Shown: positions 36,646-47,123, numbered from the stretch's first letter. The stretch: 64,000 bases of DNA from Fructobacillus durionis (GCF_900112405.1 NZ_FOLI01000004.1:44494-108493), one strand, 5' to 3'. Translations and numbers: made by a program. The notes: generated by a model from the sequence alone, not told the origin.

Positions 36646-37605
36646 ATGGCAGATCAATTAATTAAGGTCATTACAAAGGACGAGGCATTCCGTGCCTTTG
36701 CCGTTGATGGAACAAAGTTGGTGGAAGCGGCAGCCGAATCCCATGAAACTTCCCGTTTGGCCACGGTTATCTTAGGCCGGGCCCTCTTGGCCACTGAGAT
36801 TTTGGCTCAGGCCACTTTGAAGGGTGAGGAACGCTTGAACGTGAAGATGGCTGGCCGTGGACCAATTGGCCAAATCGTAACGGAAGCCGACACCCACGGG
36901 GCTGTTCGTGGTTATGTATCAAACCCTGATATCGAACCAATCGTGAACGATGATAACCAGTTGAACGTGGCTGGGGCTGTTGGAAACAACGGTTCCTTCC
37001 AGGTAACAAAGTTTGCGCCATACTCAAACCCATACATCGGACAATCCATTATGGTTTCTGGTGAAATCGGCGATGACTTCACTTACTACCTCACGCACTC
37101 TGAACAGATTCCTTCTGTGATTGGAGTCGGTGTCACGATGAACCCTGATAATACGGTTAAGGCGGCAGGGGGATTCCTTGTCCAAGCTTTGCCAGGGGCC
37201 ACAGACGCCCAACTCGAAGATTTGAACGAAAAGTTGCAGAAGATGCCTGCATTGGCCACTCTTTTGGGCAACAAGAAGGGCCCTCTGGCAATTCTCGATG
37301 CCATCATCGGGGAGAACAATTACAGCAAGCTACAGTCGCTGGGCATCGGATTAGCGGCGGAACCTTCAAAGGATGCTTACGCAGCGCAGCTGGCGACTTT
37401 GCCATCCCGCGAACTTCAAGGCATGATTGACGAAGATGGTGGGGCCGAAGTGCGCGGTAAGTTCTCCGGTAAGCGTCACCACTTTACCGCCCACGAATTA
37501 GACATTATTTTGCAAGATGTCTTGAAACGTGAAGCGGCGCAGAAAAAGGAAGAGGCCGAAGAAGACGATTCTGACGCATCAAACTCTGCGGATGATAAAA
37601 AATAA
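36646..37605 (+). CDS. hslO: Hsp33-family chaperone lacking all zinc-binding cysteines
   Basis: The 319-residue product aligns along its length with Hsp33: start QLIKVITKDEAFRAFAVD and middle AGGFLVQALPGA. Hsp33 is normally a redox-switched holdase whose CxC and CxxC cysteines bind zinc. Here those positions read Ala238-Glu-Pro240 and Gly271-Lys-Phe-Ser274, and the protein has no cysteine at all, so it cannot be switched by disulphides or bind zinc in the usual way. A Glu/Asp/Ser-rich C-terminal extension follows. ATG 36646 was chosen because AAAGGAG lies 7 bases before it. It follows ftsH, its usual place. Confidence 0.93.
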   Translation: MADQLIKVITKDEAFRAFAVDGTKLVEAAAESHETSRLATVILGRALLATEILAQATLKGEERLNVKMAGRGPIGQIVTEADTHGAVRGYVSNPDIEPIVNDDNQLNVAGAVGNNGSFQVTKFAPYSNPYIGQSIMVSGEIGDDFTYYLTHSEQIPSVIGVGVTMNPDNTVKAAGGFLVQALPGATDAQLEDLNEKLQKMPALATLLGNKKGPLAILDAIIGENNYSKLQSLGIGLAAEPSKDAYAAQLATLPSRELQGMIDEDGGAEVRGKFSGKRHHFTAHELDIILQDVLKREAAQKKEEAEEDDSDASNSADDKK

Positions 37606-37611
37606 GATTCT

Positions 37612-37640
37612 AAAAAGTCGGCTTTGGCCGACTTTTTTAT
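37612..37640 (+). terminator. terminator after hslO
   Basis: AAAAAGTCGGC / GCCGACTTTTTT around TTTG. Confidence 0.9.
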
Positions 37641-37652
37641 TACCTTTGCATT

Positions 37653-37661
37653 TGCTATACT
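37653..37661 (+). promoter_or_regulatory. extended -10 promoter of lysS
   Basis: TGCTATACT at 37653-37661 (extended -10); the -35 is poor and overlaps the hslO terminator. It gives lysS its own transcript. Confidence 0.5.
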
Positions 37662-37707
37662 GATTAGTAGAGAAAATGCGAGTAAATCGCCGACAGGAAG
37701 GTAATGA

Positions 37708-39195
<1,488 letters not shown>

Positions 39196-39213
39196 TTTTT
39201 TTAATAAAAGATA

Positions 39214-39242
39214 TTGACGTGCTTAACTTTTCTTTGTATACT
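39214..39242 (+). promoter_or_regulatory. promoter of the first tRNA-Asn gene
   Basis: TTGACG at 39214-39219, a 17-base spacer and TATACT at 39237-39242. The tRNA begins 26 bases later. Confidence 0.85.
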
Positions 39243-39268
39243 AATTGAGTTAGTTAAGCACTAATCAT

Positions 39269-39341
39269 TCCGAATTAGCTCAGTTGGTAGAGCACACGAC
39301 TGTTAATCGTGTTGTCGTCGGTTCGAGCCCGACATTCGGAG
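39269..39341 (+). tRNA. tRNA-Asn (GTT), copy 1
   Basis: A 73-base cloverleaf: acceptor TCCGAAT / ATTCGGA with discriminator G, D-arm AGCTCAGTTGGTAGAGC, anticodon loop CTGTTAA and T-arm GGTTCGAGCCC. CCA is not encoded. Identical to the copy at 40959. Confidence 0.97.
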
Positions 39342-39346
39342 TATTG

Positions 39347-39379
39347 AAAAAGGTCACAGACTTGTCTGTGGCCTTTTTT
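39347..39379 (+). terminator. terminator after tRNA-Asn copy 1
   Basis: AAAAGGTCACAGAC / GTCTGTGGCCTTTTTT around TT. Confidence 0.9.
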
Positions 39380-39530
39380 GTTTCAATTATAAGTCTGTGA
39401 GGTTGTTAATATGTCAATTCTCCTTGCTTTATGGTGTTCTTTTCTGTATATTATCAAAGGGTCAATTATGAAAATGATTGCACACGAAATAACTGACGCC
39501 CGTGAGCGTCGATTTTGAAAGGAAAATATA

Positions 39531-40790
39531 ATGTCTGCAGAAACAGAGCAAAGTGTTGAACACTTGCACTACCGCGACTTCTCTAAGAACCAGAAGATGA
39601 CATTGTGGTCAACGGCCGCAGGATTTGGATTGGAGCACATGGATGCCCTCTTTATTTCCTTCGCCATGTCCTCAATCATTAAGTCATTGGGAATTTCAAA
39701 CTTCGGTGGAGGGTTGATTTCAACCTTCTCAATGTTTGGAACTCTGATTGGTGGTATCGTCTTTGGAATGTTGGCCGACCGTGTTGGTCGTGTCAAGATC
39801 TTTACTTGGACGCTTGCCATCGTGGCCTTTGCCACTGGAGCGATTTACTTCGCCCATAACATTTGGTTAGTTTATACTTTCCGTTTCATTGCCGGTGTTG
39901 GAACCGGAGCCGAATATGGTGCCTGTGTGACGCTAATTGCCGAAAACTTTGCCAACAAGAAGATTGGTAAGTTGACGTCAGTTGCCCACATTGGTGGACA
40001 GTTCGGTGGAATCCTGGCAGCCATTGCCTCAGCCTTGATTATCCCAGCCTTTGGTTGGAACGCTTTGTTCTTGGTTGGTTTGTTGCCAGTTGCCTTTGCT
40101 TTCGTTGTTCGTCGTCACGTTGGTGAATCAGACGATTTCGAAGCTGTTAAGGCTAGCCGTAAGCAGAAGCAGGAAACAGTTGCTCAAAAGGCACCTGTTC
40201 TTGCCGTCTTCAAGACGCCTGCCATGGCTTACCAAACGATTGCCTTGATCTTGATGATGATGGTTCAGACCGGTGGTTACTACGGGTTGATGAACTGGTT
40301 GCCAAAGATCATGCAAAAGCAATTGGGCTTGTCAATTTCATCATCATCCCTTTGGATGATTGTGACAATCATTGGGATGTCACTTGGTATGTACGCCTTT
40401 GGTTCAATTTTGGACCGCTTTGGCCCACGTTTGTCATTCGGTGCCTTCTTGGTTTTGGCTGCCGCAACGGTTTACTTGATTCTTGCTGCCCGTGATGCAA
40501 CTTCATTGTTGATTATCATGATGGTCGTTGGATTCTTCTCAAACGGTATGTACGGTGGATTTGGGGTTGTTGTTTCACGACTATACCCAACGGAATACCG
40601 AGTAACAGCAAACTCTGTTGTTGCTTCAGTTGGTAAGTTGCTTGGTGGATTCTTCCCACCAATCATTGGTTTGTTGATGGACAAGTTCTCATTGACACAC
40701 GTGATGATGTTCTTTACCTTCATCTACCTCTTCTCATTCGTTATTATGTTGACAATCCCAGCATTGCGCCGTAAGGACATTGAGTTCTAA
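39531..40790 (+). CDS. MFS transporter (aromatic acid/sugar symporter-like)
   Basis: The 419-residue major facilitator with about 12 spans. The loop between spans 2 and 3 has the MFS signature GMLADRVGRVK (about residues 82-92), and span 4 reads FRFIAGVGTGAEYG, as in the AAHS-type and related sugar/acid symporters. An AAAGGA site precedes the ATG. It has its own terminator and stands alone between two identical tRNA-Asn genes, which makes acquisition or local duplication possible. The substrate cannot be read from sequence. Confidence 0.85.
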   Translation: MSAETEQSVEHLHYRDFSKNQKMTLWSTAAGFGLEHMDALFISFAMSSIIKSLGISNFGGGLISTFSMFGTLIGGIVFGMLADRVGRVKIFTWTLAIVAFATGAIYFAHNIWLVYTFRFIAGVGTGAEYGACVTLIAENFANKKIGKLTSVAHIGGQFGGILAAIASALIIPAFGWNALFLVGLLPVAFAFVVRRHVGESDDFEAVKASRKQKQETVAQKAPVLAVFKTPAMAYQTIALILMMMVQTGGYYGLMNWLPKIMQKQLGLSISSSSLWMIVTIIGMSLGMYAFGSILDRFGPRLSFGAFLVLAAATVYLILAARDATSLLIIMMVVGFFSNGMYGGFGVVVSRLYPTEYRVTANSVVASVGKLLGGFFPPIIGLLMDKFSLTHVMMFFTFIYLFSFVIMLTIPALRRKDIEF

Positions 40791-40806
40791 AAATTGATTT
40801 TAACGG

Positions 40807-40830
40807 AGTCGCCTTCGGGCGACTTTTTTA
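40807..40830 (+). terminator. terminator after the MFS gene
   Basis: AGTCGCC / GGCGACT around TTCG with a T run. Confidence 0.9.
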
Positions 40831-40896
40831 GTGCAAACAAAAAGGTTGGTAGGGGTGAAAAAGTCTGATTTTAGCGAAGTTTTTTCGTGAAAGTCG

Positions 40897-40925
40897 TTGA
40901 CAGTTTTGACCTCAGATGGCATAAT
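40897..40925 (+). promoter_or_regulatory. promoter of the Asn-Thr tRNA pair
   Basis: TTGACA at 40897-40902, a 17-base spacer and CATAAT at 40920-40925. Stronger -35 than the first copy. Confidence 0.85.
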
Positions 40926-40958
40926 TAAATAGTTGTTTTGAAACAACAAACGTATTAT

Positions 40959-41031
40959 TCCGAATTAGCTCAGTTGGTAGAGCACACGACTGTTAATCGT
41001 GTTGTCGTCGGTTCGAGCCCGACATTCGGAG
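40959..41031 (+). tRNA. tRNA-Asn (GTT), copy 2
   Basis: Identical 73 bases to the gene at 39269; the identity extends two bases upstream and three downstream. Cotranscribed with the tRNA-Thr that starts 5 bases later. Confidence 0.97.
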
Positions 41032-41036
41032 TATAC

Positions 41037-41109
41037 GCCGACGTAGCTCAGTTGGTAGAGCACGGGTATCGTAAACCTGGGGTCGGAGGTTCGATTCCTC
41101 TCGTCGGCA
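41037..41109 (+). tRNA. tRNA-Thr (CGT)
   Basis: A 73-base cloverleaf: acceptor GCCGACG / CGTCGGC with discriminator A and anticodon CGT at 41070-41072 in the loop ATCGTAA, reading ACG codons. CCA is not encoded. Confidence 0.95.
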
Positions 41110-41115
41110 TCTGTT

Positions 41116-41146
41116 AGCATCTCACTTTGGTGGGGTGCTTTTTTTG
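41116..41146 (+). terminator. terminator after tRNA-Thr
   Basis: AGCATCTCAC / GTGGGGTGCT around TTTG, then seven T. Confidence 0.85.
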
Positions 41147-41194
41147 TGTCTGAAATTGCGTTAGTAATTTAGGTCTGATAGCAAAATAGGGCAC

Positions 41195-41225
41195 AAAAAA
41201 AGCAGACCCGAAGGTCTGCTTTTTT
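41195..41225. terminator. terminator of tRNA-Leu (bidirectional)
   Basis: AAAAAAAGCAGACC / GGTCTGCTTTTTT, symmetrical; it ends the minus-strand tRNA-Leu transcript. Confidence 0.88.
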
Positions 41226-41231
41226 ATATGA

Positions 41232-41317
41232 TGCGGATGGCGGGAGTCGAACCCGCACGTCCTAAAGCGGACACAGGATCCTTAATCCTGCGCGTCTGCC
41301 AATTCCGCCACATCCGC
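41232..41317 (-). tRNA. tRNA-Leu (AAG)
   Basis: An 86-base class II tRNA with long variable arm. Acceptor GCGGATG / CATCCGC, discriminator A; anticodon stem CAGGA / TCCTG around the loop TTAAGGA, giving anticodon AAG (read as inosine) for CTN Leu codons. CCA is not encoded. Confidence 0.93.
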
Positions 41318-41438
41318 AACTTAACTTTTAGAATTTTACAGGGTATTTGGACTTTTGTCAAGGTGTGGCAAAAAAGTTCTATTTTTTTAGTCCTTAGGCC
41401 AAATATTTGTTAAACTAAGACAAGATTGGAGAATTGCG

Positions 41439-41774
41439 ATGAAGTTATTTAATTGGTCAAAAGACGACCAGGAAGATAAAACTGAATTGAGCCGGATGGA
41501 ATTCCTGCAAATGGAAAACGACCAGCTCTTAGATCAAATCGAGTCCTTAAAGCTCGATGTTACCGAATTGGAAGCAGAGAACAAGGCGATGGCGGACCAG
41601 CTTTCTCGTTCAGGATTTATGCGTCGCATTATCCGAATTGGAATGGGCTTGGGTGTCCTAGCCTTGACGTATGCACTGCTCGTTTTGGTTGGTGAACGTA
41701 ATTCCAACTTACTATGGCTTATTTTGATCGAAGCGGCCTTTATTATTTTCATGGGCCGGGGTGAAGAGAAATGA
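41439..41774 (+). CDS. small membrane protein with N-terminal coiled coil
   Basis: A 111-residue product: acidic helix with heptad pattern (about 20-57, LEAEN-type repeats), then two hydrophobic spans (about 66-84 and 89-104) and a charged tail. A GGAGAA site precedes the ATG. The last codons overlap the ATG of tpiA by four bases (ATGA), so expression is coupled to tpiA. No family recognised. Confidence 0.65.
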   Translation: MKLFNWSKDDQEDKTELSRMEFLQMENDQLLDQIESLKLDVTELEAENKAMADQLSRSGFMRRIIRIGMGLGVLALTYALLVLVGERNSNLLWLILIEAAFIIFMGRGEEK

Positions 41775-42559
41775 CCGGGGCAGTGCGTCGGCCATTGGTC
41801 ATGGCTAACTGGAAGATGAACATGACCCCAGACCAGGTGGAACCCTATTTGCAGCAGGTCATCCCTGAAGTGAACAAGGATACTGGGGCTGATGTTGCGG
41901 TTGCCGCACAGGACCTCTATTTGGCTCAGATGGTCAAGGAGACTGCTGGTAGCCGTTTGGCTATCGCTGCTGAAAACGCCCACTGGACGGACGATGGTGC
42001 CTATACAGGGGAGACCTCACCAAAGGCCTTGGCCTTAGTTGGCGTTTCCTACGTTTTGATTGGGCACTTTGAACGTCGTAAGCTCTTCAACGAAACCGAT
42101 GAACGCGTGAACTTGAAGACTAAGGCGGCCCTGAAGAACGGTTTGAAGCCAATCGTTGATTTGGATGAAGACCTTTCAGCCTACGCCAAGGAAGATAAGA
42201 AGACGATTGTCCTGAAGCAGCTAAAGATTGCCCTTGAGGGAATCACGGCCGAAGAGATGGCGGATGTTGCCATTGCCTACGAGCCAACCTGGGCCATTGG
42301 ATCCGGGGAAGCGGCTTCAGCAGAACAGGCCGAGAAATCCGCTGAATTCATTCGTCAAAGTCTGGTCAACCTTTATGACCAACAGGTTGCTGATCAAACC
42401 CGGATTCTCTACGGTGGCTCCGTCACAACGGAGAACGCCGCGGACTTTCTCTCACAGGAAGACATCGATGGCATCCTGGTTGGGAAAGCAGCCTTGAAGC
42501 CGGAGAGCTTTTTGAAGCTGATTGACATTGCCCAGGAGACGGGCAGTGAGGCAAATTAA
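41771..42559 (+). CDS. tpiA: triosephosphate isomerase (diverged)
   Basis: Interconverts dihydroxyacetone phosphate and glyceraldehyde 3-phosphate. The 262-residue product keeps Asn13 and Lys15 (ANWKMN), His99, Glu171 (AYEPTWAIGSG) and the GGSV phosphate loop. It departs from the family in two usually invariant places: IGHSERR reads IGHFERR (Phe100), and the CVGE motif reads DLDE (130-133). Such drift could reflect weak flux in a phosphoketolase fermenter. It overlaps the preceding small membrane protein gene by four bases and is followed by a terminator, then eno. Confidence 0.93.
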   Translation: MTGAVRRPLVMANWKMNMTPDQVEPYLQQVIPEVNKDTGADVAVAAQDLYLAQMVKETAGSRLAIAAENAHWTDDGAYTGETSPKALALVGVSYVLIGHFERRKLFNETDERVNLKTKAALKNGLKPIVDLDEDLSAYAKEDKKTIVLKQLKIALEGITAEEMADVAIAYEPTWAIGSGEAASAEQAEKSAEFIRQSLVNLYDQQVADQTRILYGGSVTTENAADFLSQEDIDGILVGKAALKPESFLKLIDIAQETGSEAN

Positions 42560-42588
42560 GTAGCAGATATTCAAAAGATTCACTTTTA

Positions 42589-42619
42589 GCCAGCCGGAGA
42601 TATTCGGCTGGCGTTTTTT
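42589..42619 (+). terminator. terminator after tpiA
   Basis: GCCAGCCG / CGGCTGGC around eight bases, then seven T. Confidence 0.88.
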
Positions 42620-42666
42620 TATTCCACAAATATGTGAAAATATCGACTTTCTCTTCTAGATAAGTG

Positions 42667-42695
42667 TTCAATTTACTAAATAAGGGTGGTATACT
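42667..42695 (+). promoter_or_regulatory. promoter of eno
   Basis: TTCAAT at 42667-42672, a 17-base spacer and TATACT at 42690-42695 with an upstream TGG (extended -10). Confidence 0.6.
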
Positions 42696-42746
42696 TTAAG
42701 TGGAATTATTTAGAGAATAACCCACAGACAAAAGGAGAACGAATAG

Positions 42747-44072
<1,326 letters not shown>

Positions 44073-44085
44073 TTCATTTCGAATT

Positions 44086-44117
44086 AAAAAACGTTCCTTT
44101 ATGGGAGCGTTTTTTTG
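44086..44117 (+). terminator. terminator after eno
   Basis: AAAAAACGTTCC / GGGAGCGTTTTTTT around a short T-rich loop. Confidence 0.88.
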
Positions 44118-44175
44118 TTTGCCTTCGTATCATTCAATAAGAAGTTCTGAAACCTTCTAGAAAAGGAGAGATACC

Positions 44176-44751
44176 ATGTTAAAACGCTGTCACTGGGTGA
44201 CCTCGGGTTCTTTAGCGCCTGAGCTAGTTGATTACCACGATAAAGAGTATAGCCGGCCAGTTCATGATGAACAAAAAGCACTCGAGTACCTTTGTATGGA
44301 AATTTTTCAGTCGGGTTTGTCCTGGCAGACGATTTTGAAAAAGCGGAAGGCCTTAGCGGAAGACTTCGAGAATTATGATTTGGCAAAGGTGGCGGCTTTT
44401 GGTGCGGAAGACGTGGAACGTTTGATGGCGGATCCGCGGATAATTCGGAACCGGCGGAAGATTGAAGCGGTGGTACAGGACTTTCAGATCATTGAAGACT
44501 GGCACCATGAGGGACGGTCTTTTATTGACTATCTCTGGTCCTTTACGGAGGATGAGGTAATCGATATTGGTCCAGCGGCTGGGGAAAAACTACCGGCTGC
44601 GACGACTTTATCAAAGACCATTAGTAAGGAACTGAAGACAGTGGGCTTTGCCTTTACGGGCCCGGTGGTTGTGGAGTCACTGCTGCAGGCGGTTGGTATT
44701 CATAACGGTCATAACCAGGACTGTGCTTGGCATGGGGTGATGGGGGAGTGA
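44176..44751 (+). CDS. tag: DNA-3-methyladenine glycosylase I
   Basis: Removes 3-methyladenine from alkylated DNA. The 191-residue product has the TagI pattern: RCHWV near the start, YHDKEYSRPVHDEQ (zinc His and acidic residues), FQSGLSWQTILKKR, DPRIIRNRRKIEA and a C-terminal HNGHNQDCAWH zinc segment. AAGGAGAG lies before the ATG. The zinc Cys and His set of the family appears complete. Confidence 0.93.
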   Translation: MLKRCHWVTSGSLAPELVDYHDKEYSRPVHDEQKALEYLCMEIFQSGLSWQTILKKRKALAEDFENYDLAKVAAFGAEDVERLMADPRIIRNRRKIEAVVQDFQIIEDWHHEGRSFIDYLWSFTEDEVIDIGPAAGEKLPAATTLSKTISKELKTVGFAFTGPVVVESLLQAVGIHNGHNQDCAWHGVMGE

Positions 44752-44793
44752 GCTTTGAGTCGAAAGGTTACTGGCGAGGCAATTGAAAGCAAA

Positions 44794-44820
44794 AGAAAAA
44801 CCATCATTGGCATGATGGTT
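44794..44820 (-). terminator. terminator of the SDR gene (minus strand)
   Basis: AACCATCAT / ATGATGGTT with an A run on the left, giving a U tract in the minus-strand RNA. Confidence 0.8.
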
Positions 44821-44828
44821 GGGTATAA

Positions 44829-45629
44829 TTACTTTTGCTTTTTTTCATTGGCTGCACGAACGACCTTTTCAAATAGTGAGACTACGGTCTTTTGAGAAAG
44901 CAAACGGGGCAGCTTGGCGATGAACTTGTTGTTTCCGCCGTCAACAACCGTCATTTTCTTCTTGTCCAGGGCCTTGAAGGCGGTTGTAACAACGTCGGCT
45001 GCTGTTCGGTTGATACCGCCTGGCATGGCAGAGCTACCGGCTACGTCGTAAAAGTCGGTCTTGGTGGCGCCAGGGGCCAGGGCGAGGATTTGAACGCCTG
45101 TCTTTTGGTTCTCGGCCCAGAGACTCTCGGTAAAGGAAAGAACGAAGGCCTTTGTGGCGGAGTAAACGCTCATGTATGGGAAGGGAGCAAAGCCCAACAG
45201 GGAGGCCAGGTTGATAATGATACCGGACTTCTTTTCCTGCATTTCAGGCAGAAAGAGGGAGGTCAGGCGGATGAGACTGTTGATGTTGAGGTCAACCATC
45301 TTTTGGTATTCATCTGCGCTATTTTCCTTAAAGGAACCGTACAGACCAAAGCCAGCGTTGTTAACGAGAATATCGACGCTTAGATTTTCTTTTTGAATCT
45401 TTTCGTAAAGGTCATTGATGGATGCTGGATCAGAAAGATCGGCCGGAAATGGATAGGCAGTAATGCCGTACTGCTTTTCAAGTTCATCGGCTAGTGTGAT
45501 CAAGCGGTCGGTTGAACGGGCGACCAGAATGACATTGCTGCCCTTTTCAGCAAGACGGTAGGCGAATTCTTTTCCGATACCGGATGATGCACCGGTGACA
45601 AGTGCTAACTTTCCCTTATATTGAATCAT
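44829..45629 (-). CDS. short-chain dehydrogenase/reductase
   Basis: NAD(P)-dependent oxidoreductase of the classical SDR family. The 266-residue product has TGASSGIG at 12-19, NNAG at 90-93, catalytic Ser143 and YSATK at 156-160. The C-terminal PGATKTDF segment and a basic tail resemble the DltE/YqjQ-like group. The substrate is unknown. It is divergent from a TetR-family gene, with an operator-like palindrome just downstream of its putative promoter, so repression by that regulator is likely. Confidence 0.88.
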   Translation of the reverse strand: MIQYKGKLALVTGASSGIGKEFAYRLAEKGSNVILVARSTDRLITLADELEKQYGITAYPFPADLSDPASINDLYEKIQKENLSVDILVNNAGFGLYGSFKENSADEYQKMVDLNINSLIRLTSLFLPEMQEKKSGIIINLASLLGFAPFPYMSVYSATKAFVLSFTESLWAENQKTGVQILALAPGATKTDFYDVAGSSAMPGGINRTAADVVTTAFKALDKKKMTVVDGGNNKFIAKLPRLLSQKTVVSLFEKVVRAANEKKQK

Positions 45630-45653
45630 AGTGATGTACCTCTTGTTTGTTTA

Positions 45654-45669
45654 TGGAATAAATATTCTA
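45654..45669. promoter_or_regulatory. TetR-type operator, SDR side
   Basis: TGGAATAAATATTCTA, near-palindromic and matching the second site at 45738 in 14 of 16 positions. It lies between the putative -10 of the SDR gene and its start codon. Confidence 0.6.
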
Positions 45670-45678
45670 TAAATATAG

Positions 45679-45707
45679 AGGATATCTGCTTTTATTCTAC
45701 TTGTCAA
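45679..45707 (-). promoter_or_regulatory. promoter of the SDR gene
   Basis: On the minus strand TTGACA (45707-45702), a 17-base spacer and TATCCT (45684-45679). The operator at 45654-45669 lies just downstream. Confidence 0.55.
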
Positions 45708-45737
45708 GCTAGATAGTGAATAAAAAGCGTGATATCA

Positions 45738-45753
45738 TAGAATAAACATTCTA
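45738..45753. promoter_or_regulatory. TetR-type operator, regulator side
   Basis: TAGAATAAACATTCTA, arms TAGAAT and ATTCTA, perfect palindrome around AAAC. It lies 23 bases before the regulator ATG, which suggests autoregulation. Confidence 0.6.
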
Positions 45754-45776
45754 GTTAATGACAAAGGAGAGAACGT

Positions 45777-46334
45777 ATGGGTAAAAAAGAAGATATTATG
45801 AACGCGACTTTGTCATTAATCATGACAGAGGGGATTCAGGCCATCACTTTCTCTAAAATCTTTGAGGCAGCCAACGTTGGTTCCAGTACTTTTTATTACT
45901 ATTACAAGAATAAAGAAGAACTGGTTGACGATATCTACCGCCAGGCAGAGCGACACATGGGGGGAGCCCTGATTGAGGGGTACCCAGCGGATGCGACTGC
46001 CTTTCAAAAGTCCAACTGCATCGTTGGCAACATGATTCAATTTGGAATGGATTTTCCAAAGGAATTGCTCTTTGTTGAATCTTATAGCGATTCACCAGCG
46101 ATTTCGAAGGAAGTTCGGGATGCTGACGTGGAAGGAATGCGGGATATCTATGAGGTGATTTCTTCTGGTCAAGAAGAGGGGAACATTGCTTTGATGAATC
46201 CCACTCTCTGTATGTACATCGTAAAGGGAATTGTTGCCAATGCCATTCGAGGCTACTTCGCCGGTAAGTATGATTTGGATGCTACTGCACAGGAACAATT
46301 GAAGGCCGCCTGTTGGAAGGCTATTAAAATGTAA
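45777..46334 (+). CDS. TetR/AcrR family transcriptional regulator
   Basis: The 185-residue repressor-type protein has an N-terminal helix-turn-helix (about residues 9-55, with TFSKIFEAANVGSSTFYYYYKNKEEL) and a helical ligand domain. AAAGGAGAG lies before the ATG. It is divergent from the SDR gene; two matching 16-base palindromes in the shared spacer are probable binding sites. The inducer is unknown. Confidence 0.88.
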   Translation: MGKKEDIMNATLSLIMTEGIQAITFSKIFEAANVGSSTFYYYYKNKEELVDDIYRQAERHMGGALIEGYPADATAFQKSNCIVGNMIQFGMDFPKELLFVESYSDSPAISKEVRDADVEGMRDIYEVISSGQEEGNIALMNPTLCMYIVKGIVANAIRGYFAGKYDLDATAQEQLKAACWKAIKM

Positions 46335-46342
46335 GTCAAAAG

Positions 46343-46376
46343 AAAAAGCAATCATCGAAGGATGATTGCTTTTTTC
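46343..46376 (+). terminator. terminator after the TetR gene
   Basis: AAAAAGCAATCATC / GATGATTGCTTTTTT around GAAG. Confidence 0.9.
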
Positions 46377-46397
46377 TGTCTGAAAAGATGTTTTTCA

Positions 46398-46469
46398 TGC
46401 GCGATCCGGGAGTCGAACCCGGATTGCAAGAACCGGAATCTTGCGTGCTATCCATTACACCAACCGCGC
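46398..46469 (-). tRNA. tRNA-Arg (CCG)
   Basis: A 72-base cloverleaf on the minus strand: acceptor GCGCGGT / ATCGCGC (one G-U pair), discriminator A, anticodon stem CAAGA / TCTTG around the loop TTCCGGT, anticodon CCG reading CGG codons. CCA is not encoded. Confidence 0.95.
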
Positions 46470-46479
46470 GAACCTTGTT

Positions 46480-46508
46480 ATTATAACCTATTTTTTAGGG
46501 ATTTCCAA
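46480..46508 (-). promoter_or_regulatory. promoter of tRNA-Arg
   Basis: On the minus strand TTGGAA (46508-46503), a 17-base spacer and TATAAT (46485-46480), ten bases before the tRNA. The -35 lies in the end of the YigZ gene. Confidence 0.55.
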
Positions 46509-47123
46509 GTAGGTCTCGTCTATCTTCTTGAAGATAATGCGGCCTGCAAAGCGGTTCGTCAGGGTTTCTTCGAAGTCTTTGACGGTGGCGGGATCAACTG
46601 CCACTTGGTGATGGACGGCCGTGTCAAAAGTCGTGTCGATGAGCGGATAATCTTCCTGCTTCAACCAGTAGGTGAGCTCATCATTGTTGGCGTAGTCGAC
46701 GGTTAGTTCGAGGACAACGCGCTTGAGGCGGACAACTAGTCCGAGCGCATCGAGTCCTTGAGCGGTCGTGCCAGCATAAGCGCGAATAAGGCCTCCGGCG
46801 CCCAGCTTGATACCACCGAAGTAGCGGGTCACGACGGCCAGGACGTTATGGACACCCTGCTTTTGCAGGACTTCTAGCATGGGGACGCCGGCTGTTCCTG
46901 AGGGCTCGCCATTATCGGAGTAGCGTTTGATTTCGTCGTTATCACCGATAACATAGGCAAAAACGTTGTGGGTCGCCTTGTAGTGTTCCTTGTTAATCAT
47001 CTCGATTTTGGCCTGGGCCTCTTCTTCGCTATTGACCCGGGCAAGGTAGATGAGAAAGTCGGATTTTTTAATTGTTTGCTGCCAGTGACCTTCTTGAGGT
47101 TTGAGTAAGTAAAAGTCTTCCAT
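46488..47123 (-). CDS. YigZ/IMPACT family protein
   Basis: The 211-residue product has the family signature DNGEPSGTAGVPMLEVL and TRYFGGIKLGAGGLIRAY (about residues 70-120), followed by a C-terminal DUF1949-type ferredoxin-like domain. IMPACT relatives affect translation control in eukaryotes; the bacterial role is not settled. It is divergent from comFA, its common neighbour in Firmicutes (as yvyE). Confidence 0.93.
   Translation of the reverse strand: MEDFYLLKPQEGHWQQTIKKSDFLIYLARVNSEEEAQAKIEMINKEHYKATHNVFAYVIGDNDEIKRYSDNGEPSGTAGVPMLEVLQKQGVHNVLAVVTRYFGGIKLGAGGLIRAYAGTTAQGLDALGLVVRLKRVVLELTVDYANNDELTYWLKQEDYPLIDTTFDTAVHHQVAVDPATVKDFEETLTNRFAGRIIFKKIDETYLEIPKK

Noticed and set aside
41228..41413. 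Open frame starting MMRMAGVEPARPKADTG
   Set aside because: It is the translation of the tRNA-Leu gene read on the opposite strand, a well-known false gene.
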